Program-made: the position numbers and the translations under genes
In this document: in pieces, positions 8,912 through 17,170 of the stretch
Numbering within the stretch: position 1 is the first letter of the stretch
How the letters are laid out: the number at the start of each line of letters is the position of its first letter
The notes under the pieces: model-generated
What the model was told of the DNA's origin: nothing
The model's input: only the letters and a program-made list of their open reading frames with translations
Database searches by the model: none
Assembly (NCBI RefSeq): GCF_002252675.1
Contig: NZ_NQKY01000021.1
Coordinates: forward strand, 1-50,878
Source of the DNA: Synechococcus sp. BO 8801
GTDB taxonomy: Bacteria > Cyanobacteriota > Cyanobacteriia > PCC-6307 > Cyanobiaceae
Direction of reading: 5' to 3'
DNA length: 50,878 nt

Positions 8912-11338
8912 TCACTTCACCCAGATGACGCTGCAGCCGGGGCCCCCATCCCCCTGCTCGGCATCGCTGACCCGCTCCACCCAGGCCAGGCCGGACAGCC
9001 AGTCCCGCAGGCCCCGCTTCAGCTTGCCGGTGCCGATGCCGTGGATCACCCACACCGGCCCGTTGGCGCCCCGCAGGCGCTCCTCCACCGCCGCCTCGGC
9101 CTCGTGCACCCGCAGACCGCGCACGTCCACCGTGTTGCCCTCGGTGCGCACCTCGGGCCCGCGGCTGCCCGGGGAACGGCGGCTGCGGATCCGCACCTGG
9201 GGCGGCGGCTCGGGGGGCGCCGGCTTCTCGCCGTGCAGCCCCTCGATGCCGGCCAGTTCCACCGTCAGCCGCAGCACGCCGCAGCGGACGGTGAGCTCGC
9301 TGCCGTCGTCGGAGATCGCCAGCACCTCGGCCGCCTTGCCCAGGGCCAGCAGCCGGATGCGGTCGCCGGCCTTGGGCCGCCAGCCGCCGTGGTCGCGCCG
9401 CTCCGGCAGGGGCCGGTGCTGCTGCTCGAGGTGCCGCAGCCGCTGGCCGGCCTGGCGGGCCGTCTCCCCGGCCACACGACCACCGACGCGCACCTCCTGG
9501 CCCACCGAGCGCAGCCGCCGGATCAGTCGCCGCACCTCCCCCTGCCCCTCCCGGATCGACAGCTCCAGCCGCTGGCGGCGCTGCTCCTGCAGTTCCGCCG
9601 ACTGCTCCTTCTGCTGCGACCAGCGCTGCAGCAGTTCCTCGTGCAGCAGCTCGGTGCGGGCCAGCAGCGCCGCCGCCGCCTCGGCCGCCTCCTGCTGGCG
9701 CTGGCGCTCCTGTTCCAGCCCCTCGATCACCCGATTCACATCACCCTCGCCGCCCGGCTCCAGCTGGGCAGCGGCCGCCGCCAGCACGGCTGGGTCGAGC
9801 CCCAGGCGGGAGGCGATCGCCAGGGCGTTGCTGCGGCCGGGGATGCCCCACTGCAGCCGGTAGGTGGGCGAGAGGGTCTCCACGTCGAAGGCCACCGAGG
9901 CATTCTCGAAGCGGGGATCGGCGTACTTGAGCGCCTTGAGTTCGCCGAAGTGGGTGGTGGCGACGGTGAGGCGGGCCCGGTCGGCGAGGTGGCGCAGCAG
10001 GGCGGCGGCCAGGGCACTGCCCTCGGTGGGATCGGTGCCGGCCCCCACCTCGTCCAGCAGCACCAGGGACGCCGGCCCCTGGGGCAGGGCCCCCAGGATG
10101 CGGGCGATGCGGCGGATGTGGCCGCTGAAGGTGGAGAGGTTCTGCTGCAGCGACTGCTCGTCGCCGATGTCGGCCAGCACCTGGCCGCACCAGGGCAGCC
10201 GGGGGGTGCCGGCGCAGGGCAGGAACAGGCCGGCGCGGGCCATCAGGGCCGCCAGCCCGAGGCTCTTGAGGGTCACCGTCTTGCCGCCGGTGTTGGGGCC
10301 GGTGATCGCCACCACCCGCAGCTCCGGGCCGACCCGGATGGTCACGGGCACCACCGGCCGGCCGCCCTCGCGCCGTTCCTGCCAGAGCAGCAGGGGGTGG
10401 CGCAGGTCGATGAGCTCGAAGGGGGCGTCGGCCGAATCGGCCAGCTCGGGCCGCACCGCCCCCAGCCACTGGCCGTAGCGGGCCCGGGCCAGGCCCGCAT
10501 CGATCCGCACCAGCACCTGCTGGAGGTGGCCGAGCGGTTCGGCCTGCTCGCCCACCATGGCGCTGAGTTCGCTGCGCACCTGCCGCTCCAGCTCCCGCTC
10601 CTGGCCCTCGGCATCGCGGATGCGGTTGCCCAGGGGAATCACTGCCTGGGGCTCCACGAACACCGTGCTGCCGGAGGCGGAGCTGTCGTGCACCAGGCCG
10701 CCCACCTGGGCGGCGGCCCCGGCCTTCACCGCCAGCACCGGCCGGCCGCCCCGCTCGCTCACCACCGTGTCCTGGAGCAGGGAGCCGTAGCGGCGCACCA
10801 GTTCCTGCAGCCGGTCGCGCCGCTCGCCGCGCAGGGCCAGCAGCTGGCGCCGCACCGCCTCCAGGGGGCCACTGGCCCGGTCCGCCACCCGGCCGCCCTC
10901 CTCCAGGCAGAAATGCAGCCGCTGCTCCAGCTCCGGCAGGGTGCGCAGTTCGGCCACCAGGGCCGTGGTGACGGGACGCAGCTCCGGGTCCTCGATCTGG
11001 CGCCGCAGCCGCCGCGCCGTCGCCAGGGTGGCGGCCAGCGCCAGCAGCTCCTCACCGCCGGCGCAGCCGCCCTTGGCGCAGAGGGCCACCGTGGCGGCGA
11101 TGTCCCCGGCCCCCTGCAGGCTCAGGCCCCCCTCGCAGAGGCCGTCGAGGGCCAGCAGCTCGGTGGTCTCCAGCAGCAGGCGGCGGCTTTCGGCCGGATG
11201 GTCGGGCAGGCCGAGGCCGGCGCAGTGGCGGCGGCCGGCGGCGGTGGCGGCGAAACCGGCCAGGTGCTCGGCCAGCCGGGGCCACTCCAGCAGCTCCAGG
11301 GTGTCCTGGTGGATCTCGCTCACAGGGGCTGCGCTCAC
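8912..11338 (-). CDS. mutS2: MutS2 family endonuclease/ATPase
   Basis: Protein of 808 aa. MutS-like core and clamp helices come first, the ATPase motif GPNTGGKT is at residues 347-354, and Walker B (LVLLDEVGAGTDPTEG) and TTHFGELK follow. A long Glu/Arg/Gln coiled coil spans about 520-640, and a C-terminal Smr domain (VDVRGLRVHEAEAAVEERL, HGIGTGKLKRGLRDWL) ends the protein. MutS2 suppresses homologous recombination and, in some bacteria, splits collided ribosomes. The GTG start at 11338 overlaps the stop of the VOC gene upstream (GTGA), so the two form an operon. Confidence 0.92.
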   Translation of the reverse strand: MSAAPVSEIHQDTLELLEWPRLAEHLAGFAATAAGRRHCAGLGLPDHPAESRRLLLETTELLALDGLCEGGLSLQGAGDIAATVALCAKGGCAGGEELLALAATLATARRLRRQIEDPELRPVTTALVAELRTLPELEQRLHFCLEEGGRVADRASGPLEAVRRQLLALRGERRDRLQELVRRYGSLLQDTVVSERGGRPVLAVKAGAAAQVGGLVHDSSASGSTVFVEPQAVIPLGNRIRDAEGQERELERQVRSELSAMVGEQAEPLGHLQQVLVRIDAGLARARYGQWLGAVRPELADSADAPFELIDLRHPLLLWQERREGGRPVVPVTIRVGPELRVVAITGPNTGGKTVTLKSLGLAALMARAGLFLPCAGTPRLPWCGQVLADIGDEQSLQQNLSTFSGHIRRIARILGALPQGPASLVLLDEVGAGTDPTEGSALAAALLRHLADRARLTVATTHFGELKALKYADPRFENASVAFDVETLSPTYRLQWGIPGRSNALAIASRLGLDPAVLAAAAAQLEPGGEGDVNRVIEGLEQERQRQQEAAEAAAALLARTELLHEELLQRWSQQKEQSAELQEQRRQRLELSIREGQGEVRRLIRRLRSVGQEVRVGGRVAGETARQAGQRLRHLEQQHRPLPERRDHGGWRPKAGDRIRLLALGKAAEVLAISDDGSELTVRCGVLRLTVELAGIEGLHGEKPAPPEPPPQVRIRSRRSPGSRGPEVRTEGNTVDVRGLRVHEAEAAVEERLRGANGPVWVIHGIGTGKLKRGLRDWLSGLAWVERVSDAEQGDGGPGCSVIWVK

Positions 11339-11772
11339 CCCGCCGGTGCCAGGGAGGTGGAGGTGGAGATGGGGGCGGGGGCAGGGGCGGGGATGGCGGC
11401 GGCGCCCACGTTGGAGGGGATTCCGGCGGCGGGCTCGTAGAGCATCTCCAGCCAGTTGCCCTCCGGATCCTGCAGGTAGAAGGAGGCGGTGCCGTCGCGG
11501 TGGTCGTGCACCGGCCCCACCCGGTGGCCCTCCGCCTCCAGCCGGTCATGCACGGTCTGCACCTCGGCGCGGTCGCTGAAGTGGAAGGCGAAGTGGGGCC
11601 CGGCGGCGGTGTAGCTGGGGCTGAGCAGGGCGATGCCGTCGCCGTTGGCGGGCGACTGCATGTAGGCCCAGTCCTGGGCATCCCAGGTGAGGCGCAGCCC
11701 GAGCTGTTCGTAGAAGCGCTTGGCACGCTCCATGTCCTGGACCCGCACCGCCACGTGGCCAAGACGCGTCAT
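11335..11772 (-). CDS. VOC (glyoxalase/bleomycin-resistance fold) protein
   Basis: Protein of 145 aa. The first 118 residues form a single VOC module: LGHVAVRVQDMERAKRFYEQLGL at the start and YLQDPEGNWLEMLYEP at the end, with His7 and Glu near the C-end as likely metal ligands. The last 25 residues are an Ala/Pro/Ser tail. It could be a lactoylglutathione lyase-like enzyme or another VOC dioxygenase; the sequence alone does not decide. It overlaps mutS2 by 4 nt. Confidence 0.8.
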   Translation of the reverse strand: MTRLGHVAVRVQDMERAKRFYEQLGLRLTWDAQDWAYMQSPANGDGIALLSPSYTAAGPHFAFHFSDRAEVQTVHDRLEAEGHRVGPVHDHRDGTASFYLQDPEGNWLEMLYEPAAGIPSNVGAAAIPAPAPAPISTSTSLAPAG

Positions 11773-11817
11773 GGGAGGGGGCAGCGACGGTTCATCGCAC
11801 CATTCAAGCGGTGCGGC

Positions 11818-12819
11818 TCAGCCGTCGCGCAGCCACTGGGCGGCGTCGCAGGCGTGGTAGGTGAGGATCAGGTCGGCGCCGGCCCGCTTGAAGCAGAGCA
11901 GGGTTTCCAGCACCACCGCCCGCTCGTCGATCCAGCCCCGCTCGGCGGCGGCCTTGACCATGGCGTACTCGCCGCTGACGTTGTAGGCGGCGATGGGCAG
12001 CTCGCTTTCGCCCCGCAGGCGATGGATGACGTCGAGGTAGGCCAGGCCCGGCTTGACCATCAGGATGTCGGCCCCCTCCTGCTCATCGAGCAGGGCTTCG
12101 GTGAGGGCTTCGCGGCCGTTGGCCGGATCCATCTGGTAGGTGCTCTTGTCCTTGGGGATGGGCTTGCTGCTCACCGCCCGGGGGGCCGAATCCAGCGCCT
12201 CGCGGAAGGGGCCGTAGTAGGCGGAGGCGTACTTGGCGGTGTAGCTGATGATCCCGACGTGCTCGAAACCCTCCTCGTCGAGGGCCTCGCGGATCGCCCC
12301 CACCCGGCCGTCCATCATGTCGCTGGGGCCGATCAGATCCGCTCCCGCCCGGGCCTGGGCCACCGCCTGGCGGCAGAGCAGGCTGATGGTCTCGTCGTTG
12401 AGCACCACTCCCTCGGCACTGACGATGCCGTCATGGCCGTCGCAGGAATAGGGATCGAGGGCCACATCGGTCATGATCGCCATGGCCGGATGCTCCTGCT
12501 TGAGCCGCCGGATCGCCCGGGGAATCAGGCCGCCCTCGTTGAAGCACTCGCTGCCGTCCTCGGTCTTGAGGCCGTCGGCCACCTTGGGGAACAGCACCAC
12601 GCAGCGGATGCCCAGGTCCCAGGCCCGGCCCACCTCCGCCACCAGCCCCTCCAGGCTCCAGCGCTGGGCGCCGGGCATGGCACCGATGGGCTCGTTGGAC
12701 GCGCCCTCGTGGACGAACAGCGGATAGATGAAATCGGCGGCACTGAGCTGGAATTCCCGCACCATGGCCCTCAGGGCCGGCGTGCGACGCAGCCGGCGGG
12801 GCCGATAGGTGAGCTCCAT
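11818..12819 (-). CDS. hemB: Porphobilinogen synthase (delta-aminolevulinic acid dehydratase)
   Basis: Protein of 333 aa that condenses two 5-aminolevulinate molecules to porphobilinogen, the first common step to haem, chlorophyll and bilins. The Schiff-base lysines lie in SYTAKYASAYYGPFREA and ILMVKPGLAYLD. The active-site region DVALDPYSCDGHDGIV lacks the triple-Cys zinc site, as expected for the magnesium-dependent bacterial and plant type. Full length for the family. Monocistronic, with its start 70 nt from the dnaJ-family stop. Confidence 0.95.
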   Translation of the reverse strand: MELTYRPRRLRRTPALRAMVREFQLSAADFIYPLFVHEGASNEPIGAMPGAQRWSLEGLVAEVGRAWDLGIRCVVLFPKVADGLKTEDGSECFNEGGLIPRAIRRLKQEHPAMAIMTDVALDPYSCDGHDGIVSAEGVVLNDETISLLCRQAVAQARAGADLIGPSDMMDGRVGAIREALDEEGFEHVGIISYTAKYASAYYGPFREALDSAPRAVSSKPIPKDKSTYQMDPANGREALTEALLDEQEGADILMVKPGLAYLDVIHRLRGESELPIAAYNVSGEYAMVKAAAERGWIDERAVVLETLLCFKRAGADLILTYHACDAAQWLRDG

Positions 12820-12889
12820 GGGGCAGATCTGACTGGCCGGATCCTACGGAAAGCCCTTCCGGCACTTGGACCGCGAAGGGGCGCGGCCC

Positions 12890-13864
12890 TCAGAGCAGGG
12901 CGGCGCTGATCCAGTCCTGGCGGGGGTCGACGCTGCGGGCCTGGCGCAGCTGCTCGAGCAGGCCCCGCTCCCGGGGGCTGAGGCTATCGGGCAGCTTCAG
13001 GGTCGGGGTGAACAGCAGGTCGCCCCGGCCGTCCTTCACCGGCCAGCCCTTGCCCTTGAGCCGCAGGCTGCGGCCGAGGGTCATGCCGGGGGGCACCTGG
13101 ATAGTGGCTTCGCCATCGGGGGTGGCCACGCGCACCTCGCCCCCCAGGGCCAGTTCGTCGAGGCTGAGGGGAAGCTCGGCCCGCAGCTGGTCGCCATCGA
13201 GGCGCCAGACGGGATGGGGCTGGAGCTTGAGGGTGAGGTAGAGATCGCCGCGGCGGCCGGTGCCGGGCTGCAGGTTGCCCTTGCCCTTCAGCCGCAGGCG
13301 GCTGCCGTCCTTGACGCCGGCGGGGATGCGCACCTGCACCCGCTCCTCGTTGACGGCCAGGGTGCGCTCACAGCCGCGGAAGGCATCGGCCACCGGCAGG
13401 CTGATGGTGGCCTCGGCATCGAGCTGCACCTGGGTGGAGCGCTCGGCGCCGGCACCACCGAAACCGGAGCCGAAGCCACCGGGGAAACCGCTGCCGAAGC
13501 CGAAACCGCCGGGGGCGCCGGCCGCGGCGCCGCCACCGAAGCGTCCCAGCAGATCGTTGATGAAGTCGTCGAAATTGCCGTAACGGCCGAAGTCGACATC
13601 GACCCCGGGGGCGCCACCGCCGCCGCCCATCTGGTTCCAGTACTGGCCGAACTGCTCGTAGCGGCGGCGCTTCTCGGGATCGGAGAGCACTTCATAGGCC
13701 TCGCTGATCTCCTTGAAACGGGCCTCGGCGGACGCATCACCGGGATTCACATCCGGGTGGTACTGGCGGGCGAGCTTGCGGAAGGCCCGCTTGATGCCAT
13801 CGGCATCGGTGCCCCTCTCGAGACCCAGAACCTTGAAATAGTCGCGGTAACCATTCACGCTCAT
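12890..13864 (-). CDS. J-domain chaperone of the DnaJ/CbpA type without zinc fingers
   Basis: Protein of 324 aa. A J-domain (residues 5-72, with HPD in [10 protein letters not shown]) is followed by a long Gly/Phe linker ([29 protein letters not shown]) and then directly by two beta-rich substrate-binding domains (CTD I/II). The CxxCxGxG zinc repeats of canonical DnaJ are absent, so this is a class II/CbpA-like co-chaperone for DnaK. No dnaK or grpE is in the window. Confidence 0.9.
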   Translation of the reverse strand: MSVNGYRDYFKVLGLERGTDADGIKRAFRKLARQYHPDVNPGDASAEARFKEISEAYEVLSDPEKRRRYEQFGQYWNQMGGGGGAPGVDVDFGRYGNFDDFINDLLGRFGGGAAAGAPGGFGFGSGFPGGFGSGFGGAGAERSTQVQLDAEATISLPVADAFRGCERTLAVNEERVQVRIPAGVKDGSRLRLKGKGNLQPGTGRRGDLYLTLKLQPHPVWRLDGDQLRAELPLSLDELALGGEVRVATPDGEATIQVPPGMTLGRSLRLKGKGWPVKDGRGDLLFTPTLKLPDSLSPRERGLLEQLRQARSVDPRQDWISAALL

Positions 13865-14036
13865 CTCGTCACGCTCATGTCGCCAGGGCGCCCGTCACCG
13901 TCGAACCTGGAAATTGTCCCAGTCCCGCCGCTGAATTCACAGGCCCGGGCAGGGCGGAAGCCCGTACGGCAGAGGGGTACGGCCGCTGGGCACGACTCTG
14001 GGGGCGGCCTAGATTTCCGGCCTCGCCGCCCCGCCG

Positions 14037-14510
14037 ATGCCCCCCCTTTCCCGACCCCGCCCCCCCCGGCGGCCTACGGCCCCGGCGCTGCTGCTGCTGG
14101 GCGGGCTGTCCGCCCTGGCGGGGGGCCTGCTGAGCTTCAGCCCCCCGGCCCACGGCGGCCAGGCCGGCGGCTCCACCACCCCCACCCTCGGTGAGGCCCT
14201 GGCCCCCTCCGGCGGCGAGCAGCTGGCGCTGACGGAGCATCTGCGGCGGATCGGGGCCGTGTTCTACGGCGCGTGGTGGTGCCCGGCCTGCTTCCGCCAG
14301 AAGAGCCTCTTCGGCCAGCAGGCGGGGGACCGGCTGCCCTACGTGGAGTGCGACAAGACCAGCGAGGGCCGGGAACGCTGCCAGGCGGCGGGCATCAAGG
14401 CCTACCCCACCTGGGTCCTGGGCACCAGCCGGGTGGAGGGTGTGCAGACCCTGCAGGAGCTGAAGCGCTGGAGCGGCTTCACCCAGACGCCGGGAACGGT
14501 TACCCCCTGA
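14037..14510 (+). CDS. Membrane-anchored or exported thioredoxin-fold protein
   Basis: Protein of 157 aa. A Pro/Arg-rich N-terminus precedes a hydrophobic helix (ALLLLGGLSALAGGLLSF). The thioredoxin-like domain has FYGAWWCPACFRQKSLFG, with the redox pair CPAC, and a cis-proline region IKAYPTWVLG. Two further Cys (ECDK, ERCQ) are positioned as in the thioredoxin domain fused to vitamin K epoxide reductases of cyanobacteria. A disulfide oxidoreductase outside the cytosol is the likely role. The ATG at 14037 gives a normal signal anchor. No VKOR gene is adjacent. Confidence 0.8.
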   Translation: MPPLSRPRPPRRPTAPALLLLGGLSALAGGLLSFSPPAHGGQAGGSTTPTLGEALAPSGGEQLALTEHLRRIGAVFYGAWWCPACFRQKSLFGQQAGDRLPYVECDKTSEGRERCQAAGIKAYPTWVLGTSRVEGVQTLQELKRWSGFTQTPGTVTP

Positions 14511-14593
14511 GGGCGGGAACGGAGCAGCGAATCACCCGGAAAACCACGTGTCCACTGACACACAGATGTCGAGGCACGAGGTAGACGGCATGG

Positions 14594-15016
14594 ATGAATT
14601 TGGTAGAGTCCCTAAACCAGTTCCGCAGAACACTGAAACCCGTTCGAAGCCAATCTCCTCTCCCCAGGGACATGAAGGAGTCAAGACTTCCCGCTCGAGA
14701 ACCCAAGTTTTCAGCGCCCTTTTTTCAGATTCTCATTAAAGTCGAGGTCTATTTTCAGGATCATTGCTATTCCGGCCATCTCTGGGATGTGAGCCGTTCC
14801 GGCGCCTGCATCCGCAGCTTTCAGCAGGTCCCCATGGGAACCCCCGCCCAGATTCGCTTCCACGATCCCAGCGACGAGGAGATCATTGAAGCCAGGGGCG
14901 AGCTGATCTGGATGAATCAGCTCAGGGGTGCCCACTACTCGGGGCTCAGGTTTGAAGAGGGTTTCGACATTTCCAAGACTTTTCTCAGACTGCTGATCAA
15001 GGCGGAGGAGCTCTGA
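14594..15016 (+). CDS. PilZ-domain protein
   Basis: Small soluble protein of 140 aa, or 114 aa from the internal ATG at 14672. The c-di-GMP-binding signature is visible as RLPAR (RxxxR) followed by DVSRSGACI (D/NxSxxG) about 45 residues later. A beta-barrel ending LRGAHYSGLRFEEG completes the domain. PilZ proteins relay cyclic di-GMP levels to motility, secretion or polysaccharide export. The gene stands alone and is visibly less GC-rich than its neighbours, so recent acquisition is possible. Confidence 0.75.
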   Translation: MNLVESLNQFRRTLKPVRSQSPLPRDMKESRLPAREPKFSAPFFQILIKVEVYFQDHCYSGHLWDVSRSGACIRSFQQVPMGTPAQIRFHDPSDEEIIEARGELIWMNQLRGAHYSGLRFEEGFDISKTFLRLLIKAEEL

Positions 15017-15052
15017 CGCCGCGAGTCTGAACTTCCGTGGGCGGAGGGATGT

Positions 15053-15092
15053 CCAGTCATGACTGGCGCCGGGGTGAGTCACATCCAGTCAT
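15053..15092. promoter_or_regulatory. CCAGTCATGACTGG palindrome plus a third half-site
   Basis: A perfect 14-bp palindrome at 15053-15066 is followed by a further half-site, CCAGTCAT, at 15085-15092. They lie 70-110 bp upstream of the small exported-protein gene at 15165, where a dimeric regulator could bind. Regulatory role inferred. Confidence 0.35.
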
Positions 15093-15164
15093 CGAAGCCC
15101 GCAGCAACCACAGCGGTGAAATCCATACGATCCGGTGGTCCCCGTCGCTTGACGACAAGCAGCC

Positions 15165-15449
15165 ATGAACCTGCTCCATCACACCCTCGCCGCCAGCCTC
15201 CTCCTCGGCACGGTCGCCACGCCGGTGCTGGCCGATTCCTCCGATTCCCTCAAAGGCAAGATCCAGTCCGTCGATGCCGGCCGACGCTCCTTTGTCGTCG
15301 GGGGTCAGACGCTGCTCACCAATGCGTCCACGGACTACGACGATGGCCTGAAGGCCTTCGCCGATCTGAAACCGGGGATGGAGGTGAAAGTGGAGCACTC
15401 CCAGCGTGGGGGCACCCGTTTCGCGAAGGAGATCGAGCTGGACGACTGA
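15165..15449 (+). CDS. Small exported protein with an OB/SH3-like domain
   Basis: Protein of 94 aa. A signal peptide (LLHHTLAASLLLGTVATPVLA) is cleaved near residue 24. The mature part, SLKGKIQSVDAGRRSFVVGGQTLLTNASTD followed by LKPGMEVKVEHSQRGG, has the beta pattern of DUF5666-like single-barrel domains. Function unknown. The upstream 150 bp contain the CCAGTCAT sites. Convergent with the low-complexity gene that follows. Confidence 0.7.
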   Translation: MNLLHHTLAASLLLGTVATPVLADSSDSLKGKIQSVDAGRRSFVVGGQTLLTNASTDYDDGLKAFADLKPGMEVKVEHSQRGGTRFAKEIELDD

Positions 15450-15477
15450 GGCCTCCCGGCCTGAGCCGCCCGCCTCG

Positions 15478-15825
15478 TCAGCGCCGGACCATCCCGGCGC
15501 CGGGCGCCCCGTAGCCGAGCCCGGGGCGTACACCGGCCCCGGAGGCTGGCCCGCCGAGGCCACCGGGATTACCCTCCGGCCCCCGCTCCAGGCCCGCTCC
15601 GGCCTCGCCGAATCCGGCCCCCGGCAACACCCCGGCGCCGGAGGCCGGCCCACCCGCACCCCCGGCACCCGCACCCCCGGCACCGGCGCCGGGGGCCACC
15701 CCCACGCCGGAGGCCGGCCCGCCGAGCCCGCCCGGGTTGGGCCGGGCCTGGCTGGCGCCGGGGAGGGCCAGGGCGATGGCCACCACCGCGACGGCCGGAA
15801 CGATGAGGAGCTGGCAGCGTTTCAT
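15478..15825 (-). CDS. Gly/Ala/Pro-rich exported repeat protein
   Basis: Protein of 115 aa. A clear signal peptide, MKRCQLLIVPAVAVVAIALALPGASQA, is followed by low-complexity repeats built on NPGGLGGPASGxGVxPGxG and PGAGxGxAGAG. The tail is GMVRR. Such composition is typical of surface or periplasmic filler proteins. The signal peptide and sustained reading frame argue for a real gene, but the GC-rich repeat makes coding potential hard to judge. Confidence 0.5.
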   Translation of the reverse strand: MKRCQLLIVPAVAVVAIALALPGASQARPNPGGLGGPASGVGVAPGAGAGGAGAGGAGGPASGAGVLPGAGFGEAGAGLERGPEGNPGGLGGPASGAGVRPGLGYGAPGAGMVRR

Positions 15826-15937
15826 CGCCGGTCATGCGCAGGAGTCCTCGTCCTAGCAAGGTCGGGACGCCTTGCCGCCGAAGGCACGGGTGGGGCCAAC
15901 GGGGGCTCCTAGAGTCCTCCTTTGGGCCCTGCAGGCC

Positions 15938-17170
15938 ATGAACGGCGCCCTGCGGGTCCTGCTGCTGACGCTGCCGCTCAGCCTTCTCTCGGGCTGCGGC
16001 CTCGCTACGGAGGAGCTGAGGGGAACGGCCTATCTGGCCATCAGCGTCGAAGGTGACCAGCCGCTGACCAAGGCGATCCTGCAGGAAGAGGTCCTGCAGG
16101 CGCAGGCGATCGTGGCGGCCTTTCGCCAGCTGCACCCCCACGTGGCGATCGAAACCAACCTCCTGCGGGAGAGTGCCTTCATCGGGGAGGTGCGTCGCCG
16201 GCAGGCCGCCGGCTTCGGCCCCGATCTGATGCTGGTGGCGGGCTCCACCGCCCACGCCCTGGTGGAGGCCGATCTGGCCCGTGGCCTCCAGCTGCCCCAG
16301 GCCACACGCCGCCAGGTGGACGCCGATTCCCTGCAGCGGCTGGAGATTCCGCCGCGGGGTCTGGCGGGCCTGCCGATTCTGAGGCGACCGCAGCTCGCCT
16401 GCTACAACCGCACCCGGCTGGCCGCCAGCCCGACCAGCACCGACGACCTGCTCAGAGCGGCCCGCGGGGGACTGCGGGTGGGGCTGGCGGTGGAATCGCG
16501 CAGCCTCTTCTGGAGCACGGGCCCCCTGGGGGCGGATCGGGCGATCCTCGCCGCCGCCGCCGGGCGACCCCTGGCGGCCGGCGAACGGGAGGGGCTGCAG
16601 CGGTGGCTGGCCTGGCTCTCGGCCGCCAACTTCAACCAGCAGGTCTTCATCGAGCCCGACCAGGAAGCCCTGGTGCAGGGTCTGCTGGAGCGGCGCCTGG
16701 ACTGGATCCCCTGCAACAGCGGCAGCCTCAGCCGGCTGCGCCGCAGCCTGGGGACCGCCCTCGGGGTGAGCGACCTGCCCGCCGGACCCTACGGGCCGCC
16801 GACACCGATCACGCGGCTGCGGGTGCTGGCCTTCGGCACGGACTCCACCGCCCGGCAGCGGCGCGTGGCGGAGGCCCTGGCCGTGTTTGCGCTGAACCCC
16901 TGGATCCAGAGCACCCTGACCACCGACAACCAGGACATGCTGCCCACCAATCGCTTCGTCCCGCCCTCGGCGCTGCACACCCCCGTGCTCAAGGCGATGC
17001 AGCGCTCCGTGCGGCAGGCCGACGCCAGCGACGCCATCGCCCGGCTGCTGCCCGCCGGCGATCCCCGCGACCGCGAGCTCACGCGCCTGGTGACGGCGGT
17101 GGCCTTCGGCGAGATCACGGCGGCGGAGGCCACCGGGGATGTGCTCAGGGCCCTGGCTCCCAGGCCATGA
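15938..17170 (+). CDS. Extracellular solute-binding lipoprotein (family 1-like)
   Basis: Protein of 410 aa. Signal and lipobox are LLLTLPLSLLSGCG, so Cys becomes the lipidated N-terminus. The rest has the two-lobe layout of ABC-importer binding proteins: an N-lobe with VEGDQPLTKAILQEEV and FGPDLMLVAGST, a hinge LPILRRPQLACYNRTRL, and a C-lobe ending VLKAMQRSVRQADASDAIARLL. The ATG at 15938 was chosen to give a short signal peptide. No permease or ATPase gene is nearby; instead the stop overlaps the MscS gene (ATGA). Ligand unknown. Confidence 0.75.
   Translation: MNGALRVLLLTLPLSLLSGCGLATEELRGTAYLAISVEGDQPLTKAILQEEVLQAQAIVAAFRQLHPHVAIETNLLRESAFIGEVRRRQAAGFGPDLMLVAGSTAHALVEADLARGLQLPQATRRQVDADSLQRLEIPPRGLAGLPILRRPQLACYNRTRLAASPTSTDDLLRAARGGLRVGLAVESRSLFWSTGPLGADRAILAAAAGRPLAAGEREGLQRWLAWLSAANFNQQVFIEPDQEALVQGLLERRLDWIPCNSGSLSRLRRSLGTALGVSDLPAGPYGPPTPITRLRVLAFGTDSTARQRRVAEALAVFALNPWIQSTLTTDNQDMLPTNRFVPPSALHTPVLKAMQRSVRQADASDAIARLLPAGDPRDRELTRLVTAVAFGEITAAEATGDVLRALAPRP

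Noticed and set aside
9041-11440. 799-codon plus-strand frame
   Set aside because: Antisense shadow of mutS2; the translation is Gly/His/Pro/Gln-rich without any domain.
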